Of a stretch of DNA of 64,000 bases, positions 33,178 through 45,301 are shown in pieces (the stretch's first letter is position 1; each line of letters opens with the position of its first letter). The stretch comes from Tupaia tana. Its lineage: Eukaryota > Chordata > Mammalia > Scandentia > Tupaiidae. Position numbers and translations under genes: made by a program. The stretch spans positions 42,625,102 through 42,689,101 of the forward strand of contig JAKSZU010000020.1 in NCBI GenBank assembly GCA_026018925.1, read 5' to 3'. A model generated the notes under the pieces. That model searched no databases. It had not been told where the DNA came from and saw nothing but the letters and a program-made list of their open reading frames with translations.

Positions 33178-33399
33178 TTTTTTAGAGAGATTCTTTTTGC
33201 TATTGGGCACATGTGCTTGCTAGAGAGACAGAGACACAGAAAGGGCCATGTTGCAATTCCTTCTCCTTCATTCTCCTTTCTGGATTTTGGGTGTGCGCAC
33301 ATATGCCTGGTGGGAGTTTTAAGTTGCTGGGTCCAGGACTTGAACCACAGTTGACTATGTGGGAATCAGGGATGTAGCCATCACACCATCTGCTGATCC
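33178..33399 (-). repeat. type A tRNA-derived SINE
   Basis: Antisense copy, shortened in the middle, ending catctgctgatcct. The LTR sequence agcatgtgaatttt before and aacatacgaatttt after mark its target duplication. Confidence 0.88.
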
Positions 33400-33479
33400 T
33401 TCAACATACGAATTTTGAGGGGTTGCTTACATTCAGGCATAGCACCCTTCCCCCTCAGATAAGTGTGGGGATCGAGTGT

Positions 33480-33775
33480 TGCTTTCTAGTCACTCTCTTC
33501 CTTCTCCCTTCCTTTCTCTTTATCTCTTTCTCTTCTTCCTTCCTTCTATCCTTTCTTCCTCCTTTCATTCTATGACAGAGAATATGTGTGTGTGAGCAAG
33601 AGGAAGAGAGAAAGCACCCTTCCCAGTGGAACCTGGTCACGCTATCATCCTTTTATACTCTATTTCTTCATCATGTGAGGATCCTGGGCATGTGTGCACA
33701 CACCTAGCCCGTTTCCCAAGCCACTAGGGCTGGGATTCAAAGCGCAGTCAGCCATGTGGGATCTGGCTCTGGGCC
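33480..33775 (-). repeat. type C tRNA-derived SINE with a pyrimidine tract at its tail
   Basis: A (ttcc/tttc)n tract (33,495-33,570), then tgagcaagaggaagagagaa, gtgaggatcctgggcatgtg, and a head end catgtgggatctggct. Confidence 0.75.
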
Positions 33776-34090
33776 CAGCTCTCTGCATTTCTTAGAGCCT
33801 CTGAGTCCCGAAGGCTGAGCTCCCTTGGGGCCCAGTACAGGGGCTTCCTGGAGCCCAGGGATCTGCTTTGTCTTTTGGGAATCAGTTGAATATCCTGTAC
33901 CAAGACCCAGTCCATCTTTTCAAGATGCAACATAATTGCATAAGCTTTCATTCCATTTTTCCACGAACTTTTTTGAAATCCTCCTGTACTTGCTTCTAGA
34001 AGCCTGGGTTTAATGGATCAAGTTTTCTTTTCTTTCTTCTTCTTTTTTTGTTTTTCCTCACAAAAGTAGATTAAAAATAAGGTAATTTTT
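33776..34090. other. unique sequence
   Basis: A TTTTCTTTC-rich tract lies near 34,025. Otherwise nothing is recognised. Confidence 0.35.
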
Positions 34091-34091
34091 A

Positions 34092-34344
34092 GGGACCAAC
34101 AGATGGTATGATGGTTACGTCGATGGACTCCCACGTGATTGACTGCGGTTTTAAGTCCCAGACCCGGTGGCTTAAAACTCACGCTGGGTGCAGGTGCATT
34201 CATGCCCAAAATCCCAGGAGGAGAATGGAGGACAAGGGATTGCAGCATGGCCATCCCCCTCCCCTCAGGGGGTGTTTCTTGTCTCTTTCTGTCTCTCCAG
34301 CAAGCGCACGCTCCCTATGACAAAAATCTGTATTAAAAAAAGGA
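34092..34344 (+). repeat. type A tRNA-derived SINE
   Basis: Sense copy starting gggaccaacagatggtatga, flanked by ataaggtaatttt on both sides. Confidence 0.9.
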
Positions 34345-34578
34345 ATAAGGTAATTTTCAAACAAATTTTCTTTATTCTTTTAAAACTTTTATTTTTAATT
34401 GGTAAATAATATGCTTATGGTGAACAATTTGGTATTTTCATAGAAGTATACACTATGAATTAAATTAATTTTCTGTGTCTATATCTCACACACTTTTTAT
34501 GTCTATCATTTATCTCTCTTCTCTGAGCAGTCTGTTATATTGTCACTAACTGTGGTCACCAGGCTGTGAAATAAACCT
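34345..34578. other. AT-rich sequence
   Basis: The gtatacactatgaattaaat text is L1-like but not assigned. Confidence 0.3.
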
Positions 34579-34595
34579 CAAGATCTTATTCTTTT

Positions 34596-34854
34596 ATTTT
34601 TTTTAGAGGTTTTCGCTATAGGGCGTGGGCGCTCGCCACACAGACAGAGAGAGACAGAGAGACAGAAAGCGAGAAATCACCCCCCAGGGGGGATGGTCAC
34701 GCCGCAATCCCTTCTCCTCCATTCTCCTCTCGGGATCTTGGGCACGCACGCACACGCGCCCGGCCTGCGTTTTAAGCCACCGGGTCCGGGACACGAACCG
34801 CGGTCGACTATGTGGGAGTCCAGCGACATAGCCATTACGCTAACTGCTGGTTCC
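34596..34854 (-). repeat. type A tRNA-derived SINE (A2 variant)
   Basis: Near-consensus antisense copy, ending ctgctggttcc. It is flanked by aagatcttattcttt at 34,580 and 34,855. It lies about 250 bp from an oppositely oriented copy. Confidence 0.93.
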
Positions 34855-34869
34855 AAGATCTTATTCTTT

Positions 34870-35397
34870 GTCTAACAGAAACTTCGTACTGTGATAGAAA
34901 AGAGCCCAGAACGTCTGTGGATTCCAGATCCATTCATCCTCAGAGGCCTCAGGAAAGCACGGCCTGAGACCGGTTCTGACCCAGACCTGTCAGGATTATT
35001 GCCGAGGGACATGTTTTCGTTTATGACGAGCAAGCTGGAACGCTGCGACAGGCTGGTGGATGTTATGGAGCCTGACTCTCGCCCTTTCTTTCCCCCAGTG
35101 TTCTGGAGTTCATAAAGTAAAGAATAAGGAAGGCAGAGCGAAGCCATCGCCTGTAATATTTTAAATGACCCGAGGTGAACTCCCAACAAACAACTGGTAA
35201 TCTCCCCTCTCTGTTACATAAACTTGATTTCCTGGTTTTAAACTTAATGAGCACATGTCTGGGAAATTAGAAATGTATTCGTCTGGGTAGTTTCACCTAA
35301 GCCCTGGCTCCAACACACCACTTTCACTTCACTCGTCACGCCTCAGCCTTCTTTCTAGATTAACCGTGCTTTTGAACAACATCTCATGCCCTCCTGC
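34870..35397. other. unique sequence
   Basis: No recognised repeat or exon. Confidence 0.35.
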
Positions 35398-35495
35398 TGT
35401 AATCTGAATATGTCTCCTAAATTCATGTATTGAGCGGCCAGAATGGGACTAAGAGATGAACATGTGTTCCAATTAGGGTGTCAAATGTGGGACAT

Positions 35496-35737
35496 GGGGC
35501 CAGCCAGTGGTGTGGTGGGCAAGGTGTCTGGGTTCCACATGGTCAACCGTGTAGTCTGAGTCCTGGACCCCGCGGTTTGAAAAACACACAGGCGTGTGTG
35601 CATTTGGCCCAAAATTCAAAGAGGAGAATGGAGGAGAAGGGACTTGGGTGTGGCCATTGCTTCTGGGAAGAATTTTCTCACTTCCCCTCCCTCTTTCTCT
35701 TTCTGCCTCTCTCTGGTGAGCACACATGTCCTACAGC

Positions 35738-35778
<41 letters not shown>

Positions 35779-35780
35779 AT
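35496..35780 (+). repeat. type C tRNA-derived SINE with a long A tail
   Basis: Sense: gggccagccagtggtgtggt, aggagaatggaggagaaggg, then about 35 A residues (35,743-35,777). Confidence 0.85.
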
Positions 35781-35984
35781 TAAAGGTGGGGCTTTGGGAA
35801 GAGATTAGTGATTGTGTTCTTAGAATAGGGTTGAGAAGGGAAGAAAATGAGGTGGGCGGGGGCCCGCGTGGGTACAGTCTGCCAAGCTCCTGCCTTCCAC
35901 CATTGCATGATGCCTTTGACTTTTCCAGCCACCAGATTTGCGCGTCTAATAAAAATGTTTTTATAAATTACATAGTCTCTGATT

Positions 35985-36242
35985 TTTTAAAAAAAAATTT
36001 TTTTAGACAGACTTTTGCTTTAGGGTTCACCAGAGAGACAGAGACAGAGAGACAGAAAGCGAGAAATCACCTCCCAGGGCATGGCCATGCCACAATCCCT
36101 TCTTGTCCAGTCTCCTCTCAGAATTTTGGGCACACATGCACATATGCCTGGCATGAGTTTCAAGTCACCTGGTCTGGGACTCGAACCGCAGTTGGCCATG
36201 TGGATGTCCAGTGACATAACCGTTACACCATCTACTGGTCCT
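35985..36242 (-). repeat. type A tRNA-derived SINE
   Basis: Antisense copy, ending catctactggtcct. It is flanked by atagtctctgattt and atagtctcagttat. Confidence 0.88.
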
Positions 36243-36688
36243 GATAGTCTCAGTTATTTCTATTAGCAGTGCAATAGCAGACTAACACACTCCCCGGCCC
36301 CTCAGCCTTTGGTAAACAGTATTTTACTCTCTGTTTTTATGAATTTGACTTTTTATGATTCCACACATAAATGAAACCATATAATAATTTGTATATTTGT
36401 GCCTGGGTTATTACACTTAACAGAATGTCTTGCAAGTTCATCCAGTTGTAAATGATAGAATTTCCTACTTTTTAGAGGCCTAATAATATTCCATTGTGCA
36501 TATATTCCACAGTGTGTTTATCATTCCTCTGTTGAAGGACATTTAGACTGACTCCATATTTTGGCTATTGTGAATAATGCTGCAGTGAACATGGGAGTAA
36601 AGATATCTTTCTGACATACAAATTTGATTTCCTTTGGATATTAGACTTAGTAGTGGGATTCCTAGATCTTATGACAGCTCTACTTATA

Positions 36689-36956
36689 ATTTTTTTTTTT
36701 TTTTTTTTTTTTTTTGCTATAGGGTGCATGCGCTCGCCAGAAAGAGAGAGACAAAGAGACAGAAAGTGAGAAATCACCCCCCCCCCCAGGGTAAATGGCC
36801 ACACCGCAATCCCTTCTTCTCCATTCTCCTCTTGGGGTCTTGCGCACGCACGCACATGCACCTGGCATGAGTTTAAGTCACTGGGTCTGGGACTCAAACC
36901 GCGGTCGGCTACATGGGAGTCCAGCGACATAGCCATTACACCAACTACTCATCCCT
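36689..36956 (-). repeat. type A tRNA-derived SINE
   Basis: Antisense with about 25 T residues at its tail. It is flanked by ctacttataattttt and ctacttgtaattttt, within the L1. Confidence 0.9.
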
Positions 36957-37218
36957 ACTTGTAATTTTTTGAGAAAACTCCATAGTTTTTCTCTTAATAG
37001 CTGTATTAATTTACATTCCCACCAACAGTTTACAAAAAATCCCTTTTCTCCGTATCCTCACCAATACTTATTTTTTTCTTTTTGATGATATGCATTTTAA
37101 CAGGTGTGAGGTGATATCTTATTGTGGTTTTAACTTGCATTTCCCTGATCATTAGTGATGTTGAACACATTTCCATATGCTCATTGGCCATTTCTATTCT
37201 TTAGAAAACGTCTATTTA

Positions 37219-37552
37219 TGGGACCAGCAGATGGTGTAATGGTTATGTAGCTGGACTCCCATGTAGTCAACCGTGGTTTGAGTCCCGGACCTGGTGGCTT
37301 AAACTCACGCCGGGTGTGTGTGCGTGTGTGCCCAGGATCCTGAGAAGAGAATGGAGGAGAAGGGATTGTGGCGTGGCCATCCCCCCTGGGGGGTGATTTC
37401 TCACTTTCTGTCTCTATGTCTCTCTCTGTCTGTCTGGCGAGCTCACGTGCCCTATAGCGAAAACCTCTCAAAAAAAAAAAAAAAAAAAAGAGAGAGAAAA
37501 AAAAAAGAAAAAAAAAAGAAAAAGAAAGAAAAGAAAAGAAAAGAAAAAGAAA
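37219..37552 (+). repeat. type A tRNA-derived SINE with an A/G-rich tail
   Basis: Sense copy whose A tail has diversified into aaaag/aaaga repeats (37,470-37,552). It is flanked by aaacgtctattta and aaatgtctattct. Confidence 0.9.
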
Positions 37553-37716
37553 ATGTCTATTCTGATCCTTTGACTACTTTTCAGTTGGGTTATTTTTACT
37601 CTTGATTTATTTGTGCTTTTTGGATATCTTGGATTTTAGCTCCTTATAGACGTTATGATTTGCAAATAGTTACTCCCAATCTGTAGGCTGTCTCTTTACT
37701 CTTCTTCTTCTTCTTC

Positions 37717-38005
37717 TTTTTTTTTTTTTGAGAGGTTTATTTATTTATTTATTTTGCTATAGGGTGTGTGCACTCGCCAGAAATACAGAGAGAGACAGAG
37801 AGACAGAAAGTGAGAAATCACCCCCCCCCCCAGGGGGGGGATGGCCATGCCGCAGTCCCTTCTCCTCTAGTCTCTTCTCAGGATCCTGGGCACACACACG
37901 CACACATGCCCAGTGTGAGTTTAAGCCACCAGGTCCGGGACTCGAACCATGGTTGACTACATGGGAGTCCAGTGACATAGCCATTATGCTAACTGCTGGA
38001 CCCAT
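37717..38005 (-). repeat. type A tRNA-derived SINE
   Basis: Antisense copy with a (ttc)n and poly-T tail, inserted in the L1. It ends aactgctggaccc. Confidence 0.9.
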
Positions 38006-38256
38006 CTTTTTGCTCTTCTAATTGTTTCACTTGTTGGGAAAAAAGCTTTTCAGTTTGATGCAATCTCACTTACCTGTTTTTGCTTTTGTTGCCTGAGCTT
38101 TTAGGATTATATCATTGCCCAGACCGATCTCCTGAAGCATTTTCTCTGTGTTTTCCTGTAGTAGTTTTATAGTGTTAGGTCTTACATTCAAGTCTTTAAT
38201 CCATTTTGAGCTGATGTTTGCATGTGGTCTGAGATAAGGGTCTGATTTCATTCCGG

Positions 38257-38900
38257 ACAGACGAGCCCCAAACCTTTTGGGTAGCAGTTGTCCAGCACTG
38301 CAGCTTGGCTTAAGCTCTAATTCTGAGTTACTAAAACAAAGAATTCCCTTGAATATTTACTCAGGAAATCGGTCTTCCAAAGTTTAAAATATGATGGTAA
38401 GACGAAAGAGAAGCTTAGACTGCTAACTCTGCTTGTCTGATATATATTCTCGTGCCATACTTTTCTTGGAAATGGATAGGAATGAACTATCAAGTGAATC
38501 ACTGGCATTGGTAAGAGATTCTTGAAACTTTAGGTGTCTGAGAAATGTGTGAGTATTTTAGTAGTAGCAAATGTGTCCTGGTTTCCCATCTTTGCTACCT
38601 ATGCCAGGACGCTGAGGAAAACCGCTTGTGAGTTCAGTGCTAAGGGAACTGAGGAGGATGGAAGAAACACTAGAAAAGGGGCGTATGACTCAGTGGCAAG
38701 CTGGTAATCTAGGCGCCAGTCCCAGGTGGAAGAGCTGATTCTATGGAAAAGAGGGCGGGGAACTCGCTAAACCATACCACGTAAATTCAAAGTTATTATA
38801 TTTTTGACAGAGATGAGATACTTTCTAGCTCAGGAGATTGGACTAGATACAGTATATTCCTACTTCAAGATTGCTCTTGACTCTCTTGGAAGTTTTTTTC
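38257..38900. other. unique sequence
   Basis: No recognised repeat or exon. Confidence 0.35.
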
Positions 38901-38904
38901 CTCT

Positions 38905-39000
38905 TTTCTTTAGGGCAATATCTTGCCATGTCATGACCCTCCTGCCTCAGCTTTCCGAGTAGCTGGGACCACAGGCACGCACCACTGGGCCTGAGTTTTC
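38905..39000 (-). repeat. 7SL-derived (Alu-like) SINE fragment, antisense
   Basis: The antisense core cctcctgcctcagctttccg is followed by agtagctgggaccacaggca and cgcaccactgggcctg. Confidence 0.7.
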
Positions 39001-39095
39001 AGCGTGGGCTGGGGATGATCCTGGGCCTCACTGTGGTCTCAGCTTGCTAAATAGCAGCATTGACCAGCCCATACTGTGCGGCTGGACCTTGAACT

Positions 39096-39377
39096 TTTTT
39101 TTTTTTTTGGAGAGGGTTTTTTTTTTTTTTTTTTCCGCTATAGGGCACGTGCGCTCACCAGACAGACAGAGAGAGACAGAGAGACAGAAAGCGAGAAATC
39201 ACCCCCCAGGGGGGATGGCCACGCCGCAATCCCTTCTCCTCCATTCTCCTCTCGGGATCTTGGGCACGCACGCACATGCGCCTGGCATGAGTTTTAAGCC
39301 ACCGGGTCCGGGACGAAAACCGTGGTCGACTACGTGGGAGTCCAGCGACATAGCCATTACGTTAACTGCTGGTTCCC
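39096..39377 (-). repeat. type A tRNA-derived SINE (A2 variant)
   Basis: Near-consensus antisense copy with two poly-T runs around ggagaggg at its tail end. Confidence 0.92.
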
Positions 39378-39600
39378 AATTTTTTTTTTTTTTTGAAATA
39401 AAATGAAGAAAGGCAAATAGGTGGTCAGTAGTAGGAGATATACTCATAACTGGGTAAGGGACTAACTGAACTCCAAAGATCGCTCACTAAGGGATACCGA
39501 TAGCCTTGGTGCGTAGTTCTGAAGTGTTACACATAGACTGTGCCCTTGCCAGGGCCGAAATCCCACAGAAGTTTTATTTTTTCATTTACTTTATACATTT
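39378..39600. other. unique sequence
   Basis: Nothing recognised. Confidence 0.3.
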
Positions 39601-39609
39601 AATCACTGT

Positions 39610-39800
39610 ACATCAACACAGCTTTTTAATATTTTGTAAATGTCTATTATGTGCCAGGCACTGTGCTGCGTGTTATACATGCACGACACTTCAGCATTTC
39701 GTATAATTCTCACAATAGCCTTATCAGATGGGGTCATTATCTGCATTTTCTATATGAATAGAAGGAAACCTGGTAACTTAATTCTCTTGGCTAAGACCGG
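39610..39800 (-). repeat. MIR
   Basis: Antisense MIR text: tctattatgtgccaggcact, gtataattctcacaatagcc, ttatcagatggggtcattat. Confidence 0.82.
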
Positions 39801-40285
39801 CCATGGCAGTGCTCGGTACCAACCTTGACTTCTTGACTTCTCTTTAACACCCTTTTTACAATTCTTCCCACTAGGTTTAGAGCAAGAAAATGAGTCAACA
39901 GGCATAGGAAACGAGTGTGGAAGAGCTGCCGGGGAATGTGCTTACAGGCAGAATTAGTATCAGAAAGAATCTTAACAGGCGGGAGCGAATTTCATCAGAG
40001 GGCACTTAGCAGGGATGCATGTGCAGTCCCCAGCACAGTTCCAAATACCCAGCTGCACGGGGCAGTGTGGTTGAGCAGCTGCAGAGCCCACGCAGTGCAG
40101 GAGTGTGACGTCACTGCCCTGGAAGCTCGTGAGCACGGGCTCCACATTTATACGAATCCCGTACTCCCAACAAGGGCTGGAGGACTCCGTTTGTGTGTGT
40201 GTGTGTTTCTGGCAGCCCGCATCCAGCATACCTTTGGAGGGGCATAGACAGTGCTAACTTGTCCTTGTGGTTGGGCTCAGCACCA
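39801..40285. other. unique sequence with a short (GT)n
   Basis: A (GT) run lies at about 40,193-40,206. No exon is recognised. Confidence 0.35.
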
Positions 40286-40566
40286 GTGTTGTGTGTGTGT
40301 GTCTGTGTGTATGTGTATATACAGTTAGTTTTCCAGAGGACTCGTGCACTAGCACAGAGAGGCAGAGAGTGAGAGAAAAGGGCAGAGCGCCCTCCCGTGG
40401 GGAGTGGTCACACCACGATTCTCCTCTGTTTTTCTCTCCTATCAGGACTTGGGGTATGCGCTCACACATGCTCACTGTGTTTTTCAAGCTGCTGGAACCT
40501 AGGTTTGAACCATGTTCTGCCAAGTGGGATCCAGCTCCCTTATCCACCCAACTATGGGGCAGGCCC
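40286..40566 (-). repeat. type C tRNA-derived SINE with a (TG)n tail
   Basis: The TG tract (40,288-40,320), then ttccagaggactcgtgcact, ctatcaggacttggggtatg, and an end at tggggcaggccc. Confidence 0.8.
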
Positions 40567-40599
40567 TCAGCACCATTTTTCTGTCTTTCGTTCACAAGC

Positions 40600-41225
40600 A
40601 CGTTCCTGAATACTTAGGCGAAGCCTTTGTGTTAGAGACTGAGGAAACGGCAGTTTACAGAACAGCTCTCTTGTAGCTTAAAGTCCTACTAAAGAGGTAA
40701 AAAAAGGAATAAATACACAGATGTATGCTGTAGTGTTAGATACAGTCGGAATACATGCTGGAAAATTAATAAATATACAAACAGATGTATGCTGTAGTGC
40801 TAATACCTGCTGAAAGGAAATAAAGTGTAGAGAAATAAAGATAGATAATGGAGTGGGGACTATTTCAGATAAACTGGCCGAGGACAGCATCTCTAAAAAC
40901 TGGCATTTGATGGTAGACCAAAAATAACTAAATGAAGACATCGTAAGTGGATGAAGAAAATTCTATGCAGAGAAGATAAAATGTACAGAACTCTGAGGTG
41001 GGGGTTTGCGTCCAATATTCTGGAAGGTACCAAGGGCTCCCTGTGCTATTTTAGAAGGCATTGCTGCATGAGGAAAAGCGGGGCGTCTGGGCTGGCCCAG
41101 GGCCAAGTGAATAAAATGCTTCAAGGGCAAGATGACCAACCTGATGATGACAGAGACATGGCCATTGGACTTGGCCGTGCAGAAGTCATTGGTGACCCGT
41201 GTCTCCCATCAGAATTAACGGAAGG
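40600..41225. repeat. ancient LINE2/CR1-like remnant
   Basis: agactgaggaaacggcagtt, atgctgtagtgttagatac, aactctgaggtgggggtttg and gaagtcattggtgaccc resemble, in order, a long ancient mammalian repeat (gcagtgaacaaaacag...ctgaggcgggaa...aggtcattggtgacc). Strongly diverged. Confidence 0.5.
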
Positions 41226-44200
41226 AGTCTGAAGACATCTGGCCTTGCAATGAGAAGTCTCAGAGCAGTGTTTCTCAAAATTGGTGTGGACCATCTGAAG
41301 ACCTAAAATAAAACCTCTAGGGTTGTATGGTCATGGAATCTTCATGATGAACAGAAATTTCTTATTCTTCTTCAAGTTTGAAGACTACTTATGCGGGGAT
41401 TCCTACACGATGTGAAATGCCAACAAATTGTTCTGCATCTCCTTGAAGGACTGATGAACAGAGGCTAAAAGGAGCCATATCCTTGTTACATGTGAGATTG
41501 AACACGAATGCTGAGCTTTAAGAGTAGAATGAGTAGTTTCTAATAGAAATGAGTTCTCCTCCAATGAAGCAGAGACGTGTCACTTTTTTTGGGGGGGGGA
41601 TTAACTGAGGAGAATTTAAACATCATATGGCATTGGAAGAGTGTTGCACCAATCACTTAACCCTGCAGTTCCATTACTCTGAAAGGCAAACAGCAAACAC
41701 TCACCCCTGCTCTTAATATCCAGAGGAACACGAACTTGAACTAGCCTTTTCTGTGTCTGATCGGGCTTTGAAAATGTAAGAAAAAGACATTTCTACATTG
41801 CTGAGCCCCAGGGCTGGTTAAGGCTGTCGAGTGAACATCAAATAGTCCATTAATTGACCAGAGAAAGAGGGGCATTAAAGTTTTACCGAGAAAGCCAAAA
41901 AGAAAAGAAATCTTACTAATTGAGAGAAAGCGCCACATCCACGCGGATTTCCATCACCCACGTCAGGAATATGCTGGGCATCCATTTCCTTGCTGTTATC
42001 AGATAGTATTATGATTAAATTAGGGCAAAGGCAGAGTGAGAAAGAGAGCTTGGATTTGTTAGCAAACGAGCCGTTTCGGGTCCGTGTCCCACGCACCGCA
42101 TGGGGGCTCGTTCTGCGGGGCCATGACACCTCCCGTGTGCCGCAGAGGCCGGGCCGCGGACCCGCTCGTTTGTTGAAGCATATGTGTTATTGTTGAGCTC
42201 ACCACACAGCTGTGGGGGGAAACGCGGCTCACCCTAAGGTTATAACCTCCCTCCTCTAAATTACTGTTTACTGATGTGGGAAAAAAGGACTCCTGGCATA
42301 GCCCGATAATTATCCTGGCACAGCTCAATAATTAATGAAGTGTTAAAAAGACTCTGCTAAAGTTTGTGCATCTGCTACGGAGGGTGCGAAAGTACAAGAA
42401 ATGTGCCCGTGTAGCCAAGTCAGACACACGTGGTCTTCCCCGCCCTCCCAAGAGAGGATGGGGGTGCGGGCAAGAGTGAAGGAGTTAGCGAAGGAGAGAG
42501 ACTTACTACCAACCTGTCTCCAGGTTACTGGGAATGCAGAGAATAGAGAAGCCCAAGGTGGAAAAGCTGTAATTTCTTAGTTTTTTCCTCTGTGCTTTAT
42601 AGGTAGGTCCTTTAATTTGTGAAAGGAACTTTGTATGCAGAAACATGTGTGTGAAATTCTCCGTTGGTTATATAGTACTTGTTAAATCAGCAGTTTAAAA
42701 TGATTTGATGATGATAATGCAAGGACAAATAATTACTGCCACTATTGTGCATTTATCTCCTGAAGTTTTATGAAGGTTGCAGGCTGGCATCTTGCCTAGT
42801 GAATAAGATATCAAGAGTGCTTTTTTAGCTGCAAAATTAACAAAGGGAGGAATAAATATTATTTTTCCCTCAAAGGACCCAGTTTGGAAAAAGCCCAAGG
42901 ATTAACTCTTTGTGCCTCAGTCCGATTTCACAGTGTGTCACCTCTCACACTTGTCCTCATCAATCATTGACACAGGACCAGGCCGCAGACAGGCCTCGGG
43001 GCTTTCCCAGGAACCCCTGCTGCTTGACTGCAAAGTCGTCAGGCCAGGGGTTTCTGAAACTCAGCTCAGGTAGAAGCTGAGTCCCTGCAGGCCAGTTCAA
43101 GCAAAGGGTCTTTATACCTGCAGGACGGAAGAGAACGTAGGGAGATGCGTCAGTGTGGTTTCATTCAGCCCGTTCCTCTTCCGTCTCCCATCCTGTTATT
43201 TATGTTCTGGCTCAGAGTAAGAGCAAGACATTTGACAGGCCCTGTTCTAAGAACTCTTCCCTGGTGTGGTTGATGGTTGAATATCCTTTTGCCTTTTTTC
43301 TCTCCTGGTGTTGTGATATGCGTTTCTTAGCGTCCCTGATTTCTCTAAGTGACAGCCAAGGGGGAGAACAGAGTAAGGAGTAAACCTTGAGGAATTAAGG
43401 TGCAAGCTGCCCTATTTCCCCCACTCCTCTTTAATATGAAACTGGTTACAGGCACATTTTTTTTAAACCTCTCAGCAGGAATTGCAAAGTTTTCCCAGTC
43501 ATCACCTAGCAACAAAACCCAGCAAAACATTCGCAAAGCAGTTTTGCAATGCAGCCATCACTGACTGGCAGAACTGACTTGTGGAAGGCTGAATTTGCTA
43601 TGGAGGGGAATTGAATGCTTTCTCCTTTATTCGAGTAGAATGCTGAGATGTGCAGTCTGGACCCTGCTTGAGCCACATTAATGTACATTAAAGAATAAAC
43701 CATAATGTCCATTGTGATTTGGAGGTTGGGCAGACTCAGCCGAATTCGATGATGGGCCAGTTCTCATGGAAACGATTTAAACTGAATCTTTAAAGTAGTT
43801 GTTTTAAATGAAGCAATCTGAGATCGATATTACTACCCCTTTATTTTTTTCACCTTGGATAAAAATATTCTGGACCTTTGAATAGTATAAGAAACCTTAA
43901 GTTTGTTGGGTAATAAATTCAAAATTTGATTACTTAGCCTGTCCCCTGAAAATAATATTGATAAAAACCCTCCTTCAGAAGGAGGGGAGATCTTGGCCTG
44001 GCTTTGGTTTCTACTCAGAGGGCAGCCAGGTATCGTGGCTGTTACCGTTAGGGAACTACGCTACCCTGGGACTTCCTCCATGGGTCCTCTCCATGGCCTT
44101 TTTCCTTGAACTAAAAGAATTGTACGAGATCCTTTTGCTTTGTCATGGACTTTTGACCAAAAAGACGAGATCCCAACACATTTTATTTTGATTTTTTGTT

Positions 44201-44800
44201 TTTTAGTAACAAAATAGACAAATGTGAAGACACACATAGCAAGTCACTGAGCAGACGCCAAGCAGGGCCTACCAAGTTCTAACAGAGGTGTTGTTTGATA
44301 ATCTCAGTAGGTCATGAAGACGGCAAGAGACTTCGTTGAGTGCGACTGACTTCTCACTCTTCCGTAAGCATTCTGTAAAGTTCGCTTTACACGCGCATAA
44401 ACTGTTTATATCAAGCTTCAATTCTTGCTCACCAAGGGAGTGAGATTTAGAAACTTGGAATGGGGAAGATCGGGAGGCAGTTCGATTCTCTTCCGATGAC
44501 CCACGTACTTGTGGAGGCCAGCCGTTCGCCGCGCAGCCCACAGTGCCAGCCATGGAGTTGCTCTGAACACTCCCATGTGTGATTGTTCAAATGTAGCGTC
44601 CAAGTACGGAGTCCTGTTCGGCTGATTTGTGCGAATGGTTTAGCTTCCCCCACAGTGCTCCGTGAAAGGTGGGCTCACTGCCCGTGTGTTTACGAGAAGG
44701 ACAGTGTGGCTGCCCTCTTCCACCTCTTCGGTTTGAACGCTCTTTGACGTTTTCTCCGCCATGATCAGCATCTTTTGCAGCTGTTGGATTAAGTTCTGAT
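41226..44800. other. long interval without lineage-specific SINEs
   Basis: Mostly unique sequence. Near 41,262-41,300 ttctcaaaattggtgtggac is weakly hAT-like. No exon is recognised. It could include conserved noncoding elements, which cannot be judged from one sequence. Confidence 0.4.
42291..42334. repeat. 22-bp tandem duplication
   Basis: Two 22-bp units, both starting tcctggca and ending ataatta, with three differences. Confidence 0.85.
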
Positions 44801-44942
44801 TCCTTGATACTCAAACTGTGGGTGACAGAGCAGCGCCGTCAACATTACCTGGGGCTGGTTGGAAACACAGACACTTAGGCTCTGTTCAGGACGCGCTGGG
44901 TTAGAACCCTCGTCTTCACACGGTTCTCAGGTGCTTCTACAC
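44801..44942 (+). mobile_element. MER5-like (hAT-Charlie) DNA transposon remnant
   Basis: Text order tactcaaactgtgggtgaca, aacattacctggggctggtt, gaaacacagacacttaggct, ggttctcaggtgcttctaca matches MER5A. It is a non-autonomous, long-dead element. Confidence 0.75.
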
Positions 44943-45295
44943 ACAGTGACGTTCGAAGAGCATTAGACAAGTTTTTGGTTCGATGATTTGCCTCCTGTTG
45001 TTCCTGTGACTGAACATGGGTCTTTTTATTGACATTTCTTCCAGAACACCACTAAACACTTCCCACTCTCCACAGTACGAGGTAAACACAGAGGCCAAGT
45101 CCAGGAGCCACACGAGGCCTGAGTGAAGAGGCAGACAGGCCTCCACAGTAAGTGGTGTTCACAGGACACCACGTAGGACAAGCTGGTGGGTCCACGTAAC
45201 CCAGTAGACAATCAGATGGTTTTCTCTATGCCGTACATTTGTTAATTATCTTAGGGAAAATTCTACTTTTTCTTATATTTTAGTTATCTTTTGTT
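44943..45295. other. unique sequence
   Basis: Nothing recognised. Confidence 0.3.
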
Positions 45296-45301
45296 TTGTT
45301 T

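Larger units (their letters stand above)
32830..33445 (-). mobile_element. MaLR-type LTR, antisense, interrupted by a SINE
   Basis: gtcagtttgggttgctataa, aaaatgtctcc, gcagactgcaaagtctaagg, cttcttgggggttagatttc, and, after the SINE, caacatacgaattttgaggg match, in order, the reverse complement of an MST/MLT1-like LTR. Confidence 0.78.
35398..36295 (+). mobile_element. MaLR-type (MLT1-like) LTR split by two SINEs
   Basis: tgtaatctgaatatgtctcc (35,399), then after the first SINE aaaggtggggctttgggaag and ccaccagatttgcgcgtcta, then after the second SINE gcagtgcaatagcagactaa form, in order, an MLT1-like LTR. Confidence 0.78.
36320..38256 (-). repeat. L1 ORF2 C-terminal part and 3' end, interrupted by three SINEs
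   Basis: Antisense of the classic L1 text: attccattgtgcatatattc, tggctattgtgaataatgct, cccaccaacagtttac, gatcattagtgatgttgaac, and at 38,066-38,251 a frame with SSKWIKDLNVRPNTIKLLQE. Stops and indels are frequent and upstream ORF2 is absent, so this is a 5'-truncated dead copy. Confidence 0.88.
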
